From NCBI GenBank assembly GCA_030549205.1, contig JAUKTV010000007.1, positions 1,426,001 through 1,490,000 on the forward strand: 64,000 nt of DNA. Direction: 5' to 3'. The stretch comes from Apiosordaria backusii. Its lineage: Eukaryota; Ascomycota; Sordariomycetes; Sordariales; Lasiosphaeriaceae. How positions within the stretch are numbered: the first letter of the stretch is position 1; the number at the start of each line of letters is the position of its first letter. Below the pieces are notes generated by a model that saw nothing but the letters and a program-made list of their open reading frames with translations, was not told where the DNA came from and made no database searches. This document shows, piece by piece, positions 55,748 to 64,000 of this stretch. Both the position numbers and the translations under genes were made by a program.

Positions 55748-56610
55748 GGTGGGTGGTTTTGATGAGCGTCTGCCTGCAAACAACAGTGGGTGTAAAATTC
55801 GAGAGAATGAAAGGAGCACAGCTTCAAATCCGTTAGTTCTACTAAATAATCCCACATTTGGCAGAAAGGAATTAAGCATACCTCTGAATTCAAAAAGTTA
55901 AAAGAGCGTAAGTGAAAAATAATCGACCAGCATAGAAGGAAAGAAACATCCCAAAGTCCAAACAGCCAGAGGACCAGACGAGATGATATACACTCGGCTT
56001 GTCACCCCATCACATCAAAATTAAGGAACATCCCGCGGGCTGGTACCACTTACCGGCTGCCGGATGCAAGTGTTTGGAAATCCTATGATAAAGATGGGAC
56101 GAAGAAACAACCCACCCATTAACCATAAATCTGCCCAGCTGAGCATCCCGTCTCTCACACGGTCGATGAAACGGGGGTTGATATAAGCCGAGAACACCAC
56201 TGCATAGACATCGAATCAAGGTTCTGTGTAGGTGTGCAGGTGCATTTCATGCGCGGTAGATCGCTGAGGATGAGACTTGGGGGCACGGCACGGCTGGTAA
56301 AGTCCAAGATGTGGGATAGCAAATTTGAGGGAGCCTGTTCCTGACTAAACATGAGATGGCAGAGGGATATGAGAGCTAGTTCAAAGTACTTGACCACCAA
56401 TGTACAAGGCGTCTGATCACAACAACCTTGAATCACAAACCACTGAGAGATAGATCCTTGGCGACAAGAAGCAAGCTGGCAAACATTGCCAAATCTGCAC
56501 TTGTAGACAACACACTTCCACTATCAAGCCCGTTCCACATCATAAGAAAACACCATCTCATGACAGGACACCTTATATACATCCTCAAACCCCCACCCTT
56601 CCATCTTCAA
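55748..56610. other. Intergenic region upstream of the 323-aa gene and tRNA-Ala
   Basis: On the minus strand the first 130 bp include a likely 5' UTR intron (GTATGC...TTTGCAG). The rest shows no gene or repeat. Confidence 0.45.
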
Positions 56611-56780
56611 GGGCGTATAGTCCAGTGGTAGGATATCTCATTCGCAGTTTGCAGGCCCTCCCTCTCTGCGCGCTTAATAAATCCCTACCCCTATATAGGA
56701 CGGGATTGTCACGCTGTGGTTTAGCTTGGGTAGGCTCCGTCCCTATGAGAGGGTCCCGGGTTCAAACCCCGGTACGTCCA
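56611..56780 (+). tRNA. tRNA-Ala (anticodon CGC) with a ~98-nt intron
   Basis: The acceptor stem GGGCGTA pairs with TACGTCC (discriminator A at 56780) and includes the G3:U70 wobble that marks alanine tRNAs. The D-arm GTCC/GGAT pairs. The anticodon stem TCTCA (56636-56640) pairs perfectly with TGAGA (56746-56750). The T-arm is CCGGG-TTCAAAC-CCCGG. The anticodon CGC lies at 56643-56645. The intron, in the standard place after position 37, runs 56647-56744. A five-T run follows directly, a normal RNA polymerase III terminator. Most fungal tRNA introns are far shorter. Confidence 0.85.
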
Positions 56781-57227
56781 TTTTTGGTGCTTTCAATTCT
56801 TTTTGCCTCGTCTGCTGCCCTTACACCTCGATCTCAAGCTTTCAGTCGTCACCAGCTTGGGGAGAGATAGTTAGGTGTCGGAATCTCAACAACATCGCCT
56901 CTTTGCGTTGACAAATGCTCTCAAGTAAAGGAGACATCCTCAAAATACCATCGAGCAAGATACCCAAGAAACTATCACGACTTAAACTCCCTAGATACTG
57001 AAAAGAAAAAAAGAATAGATACAAACAACTTCTTATCACAATGACAAGATGAGACAAGCACACGACCAGAACAACGACGACAACGGCAGCGGAAACCCGC
57101 ACGACAAACATAACCCGCTTGCTCCCCTACTGTCAGCTGTCAAACAGGAGCAACCCAGACCTCCGTGCTCTTCGACACCCAAACATATAATCCCCAGAAC
57201 TAGAGGGAGTGTTAACAACAAAAGCCA
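56781..57227. other. Spacer between the two tRNA-Ala genes
   Basis: The stretch begins with the T-run terminator of the first tRNA. Short frames are present on both strands without support. I see no further RNA gene. Confidence 0.5.
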
Positions 57228-57365
57228 GGGCGTATGGTCTAGTGGTACGACGTCTCATTTGCAAGGGTATTTTCCGTTTGCTCCTCAAGCTTCTATGAAA
57301 GGGGTCCGAATGTGACACACTTTGCTTACCTGTGAAGGTCCCGGGTTCGAACCCCGGTGCGTCCA
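57228..57365 (+). tRNA. tRNA-Ala (anticodon TGC) with a ~66-nt intron
   Basis: The acceptor GGGCGTA pairs with TGCGTCC (wobbles at positions 3 and 6), again with the alanine G3:U70. The D-arm resembles that of the neighbour. Anticodon TGC lies at 57260-57262. The T-arm CCGGG-TTCGAAC-CCCGG is perfect. The 3' side of the anticodon stem (TGTGA, 57331-57335) leaves one T-T mismatch against TCTCA. The inferred intron is 57264-57329. T-rich sequence follows within 10 bp. The mismatch makes functionality slightly less certain than for the CGC gene. Confidence 0.75.
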
Positions 57366-57946
57366 TCTTTCGTCTCTTTTTCTCTTTTGTTTTGTTTTTC
57401 TGTCATAGCTCTCGATGTTATCTGGGCAGGTAGATAGGATATGTTAGACACAGTCTAATTTTACATCAACACCCACCACCATTAAGAAAAATGAATAACC
57501 ATCACGGGGCATAAATTTGATGAGAAAGACAAAAGTAGTTCTCTCTCTCTCGACAGGAATATAGAATATCACAACAACCAACTGCCTTGTCATGTGGCCT
57601 TGCCTCTGTCTAAGGCTTCTGAGAACAAGACGATTCTATTCGACGTGCAAGGAATCAACACGTGTTGGCCACAGCAAACACTGATTTACCAGCAGGTATT
57701 TACACAAGATACTCAAGGTCTCCAAGCATCATCTGTCTTGAAACATATCTTCATTACCATTACTTATATAGCAAATCTATCTTGTTCTCATTTCCCTCTC
57801 CCCCCAATCCCACCTTTCCCACATCCGCCATCCTCCCATTTCATCCAACCCAGAGAAAACAAACCTCTACAGCGTATTAAATCTAATAATTACCACCCCC
57901 TCCCCACCCCCCCTTCTTCTTCTTTCTTCTTGTTGTCTCAAGCTCT
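57366..57946. other. Intergenic region, 3' side of erg1
   Basis: The stretch holds the end of the tRNA-Ala(TGC) unit and the erg1 3' flank. A plus-strand frame running into erg1 is its antisense shadow. Nothing else is supported. Confidence 0.5.
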
Positions 57947-59449
57947 CTACCACAACTCCGTCCCAAAAACCGGCAAAAACACCACACAAGCCTTCCACAA
58001 AATCATCACCGCCTGCACCACCGCCACCGGCAACATCAACACTCCAAATGCATTATTCCCACAAACATCAACACTATTCATCCAAATCGCCAAAAACGCC
58101 ACCGTAAAAAAATGCCTCGCCAGCACCATCGGCCGGTGCATCATCCCCCCCATCAGCGCCACCGGCTCATCCGTCCTCCCCATCTGGAAATACCTAAAAC
58201 ACCCCCTCTGCAGCGCTCTCAGCTGCCAATCATCCGCCGCAAACAAGCTGTACAGCGCCTGCGCCAAAACATTGATAATCGACGTCAGGGATTTCCTCCT
58301 GTAGTGAAACGTAGACATGGCACTGCTCACAGCAGCGTGATCACCAAGATTTGGGACCCTGTCCGGGCGGAGGAGATCCGTCAAAACGACCACGTCGTTA
58401 AACGCGACAGTCATGCCTCCTCCCGTGAGAGGGTGGCGCATGTTGTGCGCGTCGCCCAGCACCAAAACCCCAGGATGTGTGGTTTGTTTTGTTGGTGGGA
58501 GCCAGCTGTTGGGCATGCTCTTTGGGATTTTACCATCGGCAAGGGCCTTGACAACGGAGGGTTGGACTGATTTGGGTAGGGCGGGGAGGACGACATTTTG
58601 GATGTAGCCTCTAACACCGCCATTTTGCGGGGAGGCAGCGGGACAGTCGAGGGGGACGTCGATTAATGCTCTTGTTTCGTGAGTGCCGATTTGGTAGAGG
58701 AGAACAACACTGGCATCGCCAATGCAGACATGCCCGTAGTACTGAGGGGGAAAGTCGCAATCGATCAACTCCAGCGCATAAAACTTGGAGCGAACAACCG
58801 GTGTTTTGTTCAAGAGCGGTTGCCTGAATTTGCTCGCGTAGCCATCAGCAATGATAGTAAGCGCACCAAAAAAGGCGTCCTCCTTCCTGGTGTTCTTCTC
58901 CTTGTCTGTCGTCGTCCTGGTCTTCACCCCCAATATTTCATTGCTGTTATGCTCCCCCCGAATCAATTCCGTGACCTCCGTCTCGAAAACCGAAATACTC
59001 GGGTGTTCATGACACGCCTTCCTCAGCTGCATGATAAACCTCCCATGGTGAAACGCTCTCCCCTCGGGACCTTTTTTATCTTTCTTCTCGCCTTTTGTCA
59101 CAATGATATTCCCCTCTTGTGAAACGGTGGGGTAGGGAATCGCAACGTCGTCACCTCGGTAGAGGACGTGGTACCCATAACACGGGATCGCGTCGATGCC
59201 CTCTAGGCATTTTCCCAAACCGAGTTTCTTGAGAGCGGCTACACCGCCTGGTTGGAGGAGCTCGCCTACGATTCTGTCGGGTTCGTGGAGCCAGCGCTCG
59301 AGGAGGATGACGCTCCGGCCTTGGTTGGCGAGGGCGTACGCGGCGGCGCAGCCAAAGACGCCGGCGCCGACAATGACGACGTCTGCTTCGTGGTGTTGCT
59401 CCCGGCGTTCGCGCTCGAGCTCGAGGGCTGATTGGGTTTTTGTCGCCAT
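57947..59449 (-). CDS. erg1: Squalene epoxidase (squalene monooxygenase), 500 aa
   Basis: This is an FAD- and NADPH-dependent enzyme of the endoplasmic reticulum that turns squalene into 2,3-oxidosqualene, the first oxygenation in ergosterol synthesis and the target of allylamine antifungals. It is a single exon. The FAD dinucleotide fold is VVIVGAGVFGCAAA (about 24-37), with LLERWLHEPDRIVGELLQPGG just after. The second FAD motif is GDAHNMRHPLTGGGMTVAFND. Two hydrophobic helices at the C-terminus (about 445-495) anchor it in the membrane. Length is typical of fungal Erg1 (about 480-500). The start is the only in-frame ATG upstream of the fold. No break or missing motif was seen. Confidence 0.95.
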   Translation of the reverse strand: MATKTQSALELERERREQHHEADVVIVGAGVFGCAAAYALANQGRSVILLERWLHEPDRIVGELLQPGGVAALKKLGLGKCLEGIDAIPCYGYHVLYRGDDVAIPYPTVSQEGNIIVTKGEKKDKKGPEGRAFHHGRFIMQLRKACHEHPSISVFETEVTELIRGEHNSNEILGVKTRTTTDKEKNTRKEDAFFGALTIIADGYASKFRQPLLNKTPVVRSKFYALELIDCDFPPQYYGHVCIGDASVVLLYQIGTHETRALIDVPLDCPAASPQNGGVRGYIQNVVLPALPKSVQPSVVKALADGKIPKSMPNSWLPPTKQTTHPGVLVLGDAHNMRHPLTGGGMTVAFNDVVVLTDLLRPDRVPNLGDHAAVSSAMSTFHYRRKSLTSIINVLAQALYSLFAADDWQLRALQRGCFRYFQMGRTDEPVALMGGMMHRPMVLARHFFTVAFLAIWMNSVDVCGNNAFGVLMLPVAVVQAVMILWKACVVFLPVFGTELW

Positions 59450-60176
59450 GCTGGGGTTGTGTTGTGTTTGTGTATGTGGTGTGTTGAAAACGAAGAAGCA
59501 ACTTCAAGGGGAGGAAAAAGATCAGACGAACGGTGAGGTCACCGTATTATCGATTTTCGGCGAGTCGTCGCGGGAGCGGGAGCGGGAGCAATTGACCTTG
59601 GCGATTGAGTTTGGAGAGCCAGAAAAGAAACAGAAACGAAGAACACCGGCACCTTTTAGACCGCCTCTAAATTCGCCAATCGTGATTCGTCAGGGTCGGA
59701 CTTATTTTCTTCACCACCTTTTCAGGAGCAGTAGAACTGAACAGAACAAAAAAAAAAGTGGTGTGTGTTCTGGCTCTCGAAATTGTTCGCAACCGATCTC
59801 TCGAACAAATCGTCCCATGACGGGAGGCACCGCTTGTCTCCCCCGGTCCCCGCTGGCCAATCACCACTCGAGCGCAGGGGCCCCCTTTCCCTTTCGCGTC
59901 CTTGCCCCTGACAGCGGCGACCGCTAGAATTTCACATGTCAGTCGATGGCCAAGAAACCACTATTTTTTCAACGATCAGACACCACATTCCATTGCGTGG
60001 CCTGTTTTGACAGAACATGACCATGAAAAATGTTAGATTGTTTCCCTTTTGCCATCCGCCCTCCAATAATGCAATATGCTTGTTATGTATATATATGTAT
60101 GTACAACAGTGTATGTATGTATTCGTAGCTGTGAAAACACCCTGAGAACCTTGAAGGACAGCCCGCCAGCGCCGCC
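59450..60176. other. Intergenic region between erg1 and the PPR gene
   Basis: On the minus strand this is the erg1 promoter and leader plus the 3' flank of the downstream-numbered gene. I see no clear sterol-response element that I would assert. Confidence 0.45.
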
Positions 60177-63100
60177 CTATGCCTTGGTCAAAACCAGCTG
60201 TGAACCATCCTCAGACCCAATCCCATTCTTATCATCCAAGAAACCTCCACCTCTCCCATCATTGGTATATGTGTTATTCAACCAAGAAACCTCCTCAAAG
60301 TCAACCGGCGGGTATCCATCAGCAAGCGCAGAGTCCCTCATAACCCGCAGCGCATCCGCCTCTAACCTCTTGGCATCCACCCTCAAGGTCTTTCTTGCCT
60401 GCACAATAGCTTGAATTGCTTTTTCCAGCACTTCATATGCCTGCTCCTGTCTTGACTTTGCGGTTGTGGACTCCGGGTTGGGCTCGAATCGCTTGACATA
60501 GGTAAATGCCATCTTCAGCATGTTGAGACAGGCCGTGTCTTCCTTGTAGCTGCTGCTCAGTGCCCTTCCAATTGCGAGTTTAAGTCTAGCCACGTCCAAC
60601 AACCGGGTCGAGGCCGTGAGGATGATGCTAAAGTTGGCGAGGTTGTAGCATGGCGCCTCGCCTCGGGCTTTGGCTGCGTGTGCTGCGTACACGATCGCCC
60701 CAGAGTAGAAGCGCATGGTTAGGCAAATTCTTGCTGCTTGATGTAGAGCTGTGTCTGTTGGCGTGATTCCCAGCTCTTCCATGCCTTTAAGGTTGTCTTG
60801 GATAACCATCATCATACGGTTTGGGTGCCACGCTTTCCGCTCGCTCTTCATGCTTGTGAAAAGGCTGCGTATTCTAGCGGCGACAATGTAATTGATGACC
60901 CCCTCCGTCTCATGCCCATTTTCTTGGGCATCGCGCACGAGTTCATACGCGTCTTGATAATTGTGTGGTTCAGCTTGCAGTTGTGCCTGGACTGCCAGCC
61001 GTAATGTCCCTTGAGAAACCTCCATACCCTCGTTTCGGCAAACCTGGTAAATGCGCAGCGCCACCCTCGGGTTGCCATACGTCAAATGCTCCTTCATGAC
61101 CAACGCAACCTCTCTGGCATCTGCACATCTACCCTTATGTGGCAGTATATTTCTCTGAACCCTCAGCGACAGCAACCTCCCCCTCGCCGCCCTCCCCCCA
61201 CCCCCATCCGCCAGCGCAGCCCGCACCATAACCGTCTCCGTATACCTATCCGAGAACTTCGGACTCAGCAACCTCAACTTCCTATACAGCGTCCTCAAGT
61301 CCCGGAAAGGCATCTTCCACTCCCTCCTCAGCACCGTCAAAATAACGTTCGAAAACGCCGCATCAACCTCAAAACCCAGAGTACTGCAGTACTCCAGCCA
61401 TTGAACGATCTTATCCACATCCCTCAGCGCCGCATACCTCGTCCCCATCAGCGTAAACACATAATTATTCAACGGCACCTTCATCTCCTCCACATACCCC
61501 TTCAAAAAAGCATCCGTCTCCTCCACCGAATGCCCATCCGCATACGCCTTGAGAACAGGGACAAACACCTGGCTGTAATTCTTTTGACCTTCTGGATCCT
61601 CCGAGACCCTCATCCGCTCAAACAGCGCCTTGACAGCATCCCAATCGCCAGCTGCGGCATAATGCCGGGCAAAAACACCCAGCGTCCGCACATCCTCAAA
61701 GACGACAAACCCATCAGCAGCCGACTTTTGGAAGTACCACTCAGCAATCGCTTCCTGCCCAGCCTCAAGCGAGATCTCGACCATGACACGATACAGCGCA
61801 TCAGGGTACAGCACCACCTCCTTGATATCCACCTCCGTAAATGAATCAAACACCTTTTGCGTTGCTGTAAAATCTTTCTTCTTCCTCCAGTGCGCCACCA
61901 ACAGCCTAGTCGCCAGCTCAGAGGGCATCTTGAAATTAGTGTCCTGATATAGTCTCCTCAGAACACGCAAGACGTCATCTGGTCGGTGATTGTGCGCCTT
62001 CTCGACACAATCAACCGCCAGTCTGGCGATGTCATAAAGCGACACCGAGTCCGGACTGCAGTTGGCGTAGTTGAACCGGAAGGTCTGGATGGCCATCTTG
62101 TAGCTGTGTTGCTCGACAAGCTTGGTCAGATACCAATGCGTGAATTCTGGAGTGGTGTCCCCTGTGCGGAGGGCATAGCTGTGGCATCGTCTGTAGATCT
62201 CTCGCCCGATGATGAGGTGGTCAGCTGCGAATCGAGCCTCCAGCAGCTTGCGCCCGGTTTCGTGCAGGTCAGGATGCGGTTCCGACCGTTCCGCGATTTT
62301 TGGGCGGTAGATCACTGCGGCTAGGTCGAGTATTCGGAGAAGCGCGTCTCGGTTAGATTTGACGGATTCGGCTTGTGTCAGGAGAGCACGTATGAGAGAC
62401 GAGGGCTCAAAAGCATAGTAATCCACCTCGTCGATCTTGCCACTCCGTAAAACTCGCGCCAATATGTTTCCTGCGTCTTCAGCCATGCCCACTTCCAGGC
62501 AAGCTTTACATAACAGCGCCGTGCCGTCTAACCAGCCCGGATTTCCAGCGATAGCACTTTCGGGATTGTCCAAAACGTATCGTACGACGGAGCTGAGCTG
62601 TGATGGGTCTTTCGTGAGACAGGCCTCTTGGATCAAGGTCAGAATCTTTATCGTGGAAGGGAACTGAAGCGATTTGACTGTCTCCATCCATGCCAGAGAA
62701 GCGTTTGGGCCGGTTTCTGGTTCGGCGGTCTGGACTTCCGACTGTGTTGTATACGCCTTTTCCTGGCTTGTCGATATTGATTCCGCAGGCGCATCGGGGT
62801 TAATTGCGTCGAGGGTAGGCCCCTTTTGAATCGAAGGACCCTCATGAGGTGGCCTAGACTCAGCGGAAGCTTGATGTTCCTGGAACCATTCCGGGACGGG
62901 TAGTGAGGGTTTCTTTCGTTTGCCCTTATCCTTTCCAGCCTGTCGTGCTGCGGCTTTCAGTTCCGCAAAAGGATCCGTATCTGGCGGTTTGACTGGTGGT
63001 GTTTCTCTGGTGATTTGTGCCCCTCCCGCCTCGAGCTCTGTTGCTGACGCCCCAGTCTCTGTCTGAGCTTGCTTCTCTGAGCAAGCTTGCCCACACTGTT

Positions 63101-63377
63101 TTTCGCTTTTCCCTTCCTCCGCCGGCAGCAATTCAAGCGGGACTTCATCAACTTGAATAGCCTCCTCCTTCAAAGCCCTCGCAAGCGCAGCTCCTCCCCC
63201 CGGTCGGTATTGGCGGCATGATTTGATCTTTTCGCTGTTCTCGACAATCCGTAGAGCACTGTTGATTCGCCGGCGGCGGTCCTCGGCAATGATGGCAATG
63301 GTGCAAGTGGTGCCCACGACGAGTCCTCGAATTGCCGTCAGGGCAGCCTTGGAGGGCACAGGGAGACAGGGCGGCAT
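60177..63377 (-). CDS. Probable mitochondrial pentatricopeptide-repeat protein, 1066 aa
   Basis: The protein is a single exon, helical throughout its middle, with successive units of about 35 residues at roughly 300-900. Examples are the stretches around ATQKVFDSFTEVDIKEVVLYPDALYRVMVEISLEAG, split over several units, and DWDAVKALFERMRV. This is the pattern of PPR proteins, which bind organellar RNA and govern its processing or translation. The N-terminus (MPPCLPVPSKAALTAIRGLVVGTTCTIAIIAEDRRRRI) is basic with a short hydrophobic patch, in keeping with mitochondrial import. Residues 70-230 are disordered and Glu/Pro/Lys-rich. Which transcript it serves cannot be told from sequence. The ATG chosen is the first in the frame. 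Confidence 0.8.
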   Translation of the reverse strand: MPPCLPVPSKAALTAIRGLVVGTTCTIAIIAEDRRRRINSALRIVENSEKIKSCRQYRPGGGAALARALKEEAIQVDEVPLELLPAEEGKSEKQCGQACSEKQAQTETGASATELEAGGAQITRETPPVKPPDTDPFAELKAAARQAGKDKGKRKKPSLPVPEWFQEHQASAESRPPHEGPSIQKGPTLDAINPDAPAESISTSQEKAYTTQSEVQTAEPETGPNASLAWMETVKSLQFPSTIKILTLIQEACLTKDPSQLSSVVRYVLDNPESAIAGNPGWLDGTALLCKACLEVGMAEDAGNILARVLRSGKIDEVDYYAFEPSSLIRALLTQAESVKSNRDALLRILDLAAVIYRPKIAERSEPHPDLHETGRKLLEARFAADHLIIGREIYRRCHSYALRTGDTTPEFTHWYLTKLVEQHSYKMAIQTFRFNYANCSPDSVSLYDIARLAVDCVEKAHNHRPDDVLRVLRRLYQDTNFKMPSELATRLLVAHWRKKKDFTATQKVFDSFTEVDIKEVVLYPDALYRVMVEISLEAGQEAIAEWYFQKSAADGFVVFEDVRTLGVFARHYAAAGDWDAVKALFERMRVSEDPEGQKNYSQVFVPVLKAYADGHSVEETDAFLKGYVEEMKVPLNNYVFTLMGTRYAALRDVDKIVQWLEYCSTLGFEVDAAFSNVILTVLRREWKMPFRDLRTLYRKLRLLSPKFSDRYTETVMVRAALADGGGGRAARGRLLSLRVQRNILPHKGRCADAREVALVMKEHLTYGNPRVALRIYQVCRNEGMEVSQGTLRLAVQAQLQAEPHNYQDAYELVRDAQENGHETEGVINYIVAARIRSLFTSMKSERKAWHPNRMMMVIQDNLKGMEELGITPTDTALHQAARICLTMRFYSGAIVYAAHAAKARGEAPCYNLANFSIILTASTRLLDVARLKLAIGRALSSSYKEDTACLNMLKMAFTYVKRFEPNPESTTAKSRQEQAYEVLEKAIQAIVQARKTLRVDAKRLEADALRVMRDSALADGYPPVDFEEVSWLNNTYTNDGRGGGFLDDKNGIGSEDGSQLVLTKA

Positions 63378-64000
63378 CGTGGTCGGCGCTTGGTGGTCTT
63401 CATTTCGTCAGGCGCATGCTGAATAAGACGTCGAACTCCCAGGACTGCCGTAGGTGGTGTCGTTGAGCACTCAGTCGAGCGCGGCCGTCGAAAATATTCG
63501 GTCGTCTATAATTTTTGGACCGAATGACATGATGTTTGCGAGCAAGCTCTTGAAGAATGGGTCTCTGAAGATCAAGCTGCGACCAATCACAGTGCCCCTC
63601 GTTGGGGAGCTAGCGCCAAGACTAGCTTATCGTGCATTAACTCTGAGCATTGTTGCAGCTATTGGCACAATTCTTTGAATCTCTGAAAATATACCAGCTT
63701 CGCAAGTTTGTTCTCCCTGTTGTTATTATGTGCTGATTGAGGAGTTCATATATCTATCGCATCTATCTCTTATGAGTCTGTCTATCCAGCCCAATTTTCT
63801 TCCTGAACGCCACATAGGTGCCTCCCCTTCCCGACCCATGCATCTTTATATCATACAGCGCCTATATACAAGTACATTCAACATTTCATGTGCGCCATCT
63901 ATCTTTTCTAGATCTAGACGACCTCTCGGCGCTCCATTGGCATGTACATCTCCAATTGACGGAGAACATTTTGGTACAAGAACAGCATGCAGCCGCTCTG
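63378..64000. other. Upstream region of the PPR gene, window end
   Basis: This is the presumed promoter of the minus-strand PPR gene. A plus-strand frame (63454-63678) has no supporting feature. The next gene lies outside the window. Confidence 0.4.

Noticed and set aside
57594..58304. 236-codon plus-strand frame overlapping the erg1 3' end
   Set aside because: Half of it is the reverse strand of erg1 and the rest is low-complexity sequence.

Overview
The window is nuclear DNA of a filamentous ascomycete, most likely a Sordariomycete in or near the Sordariales (Chaetomiaceae/Podospora/Neurospora-like). The evidence is short 50-60 nt GT-AG introns, a filamentous-fungal DCL1-type Dicer, a fused CPSase-ATCase (pyr-3/URA2) with a dead dihydroorotase domain, and very A+T-rich blocks full of TpA and stop codons. 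Those blocks look like repeats mutated by RIP (repeat-induced point mutation). The family assignment is inference.

Bases 1-14340 are a transposon island. Its A+T-rich flanks hold decayed elements: a LINE reverse-transcriptase fragment, a pair of ~236-bp inverted repeats about 4.4 kb apart, and a ~0.7-0.9 kb repeat present once on each side. In the middle sits an apparently intact, unmutated Ty1/Copia retrotransposon (5978-12493). It has two 679-bp LTRs that read as identical, a 5-bp target duplication, a primer site matching the anticodon arm of initiator tRNA-Met, and an uninterrupted 1588-aa Gag-Pol frame. A 187-bp TG...CA insertion with its own 5-bp duplication lies in the right flank.

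Bases 14850-34000 carry housekeeping and regulatory genes: dcl-1 (minus, 4 exons, 1580 aa), pyridoxamine-phosphate oxidase (minus), TAP42 (plus), an unrecognised 820-aa protein (minus, 3 exons), an 85-aa single-membrane-span protein split by a 177-nt intron (plus), and a YVC1/TRP-like cation channel (minus, 4 exons, 1277 aa). Between 35.1 and 36.5 kb is a second small patch of transposon debris with a tRNA-Arg-like sequence.

Bases 37162-46874 hold pyr-3 (plus, 4 exons, 2202 aa), convergent with a cyclin-like gene (minus). Then comes a 4.7-kb stretch where I can support no gene. Bases 51549-55747 hold two tandem genes (minus) for secreted, low-complexity Leu/Gln/Asn-rich proteins that look like diverged duplicates. 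Bases 56611-57365 hold two tRNA-Ala genes (anticodons CGC and TGC) with unusually long introns of about 98 and 66 nt. The window ends with squalene epoxidase erg1 and a 1066-aa probable PPR protein, both minus.

There is no operon logic, as expected in a fungus. The notable contexts are the Dicer gene beside a RIP-marked transposon island, the secreted-protein pair, and the paired intron-bearing tRNA-Ala genes. All exon joins given here keep the reading frame and use GT/AG borders, but none is backed by transcript data.
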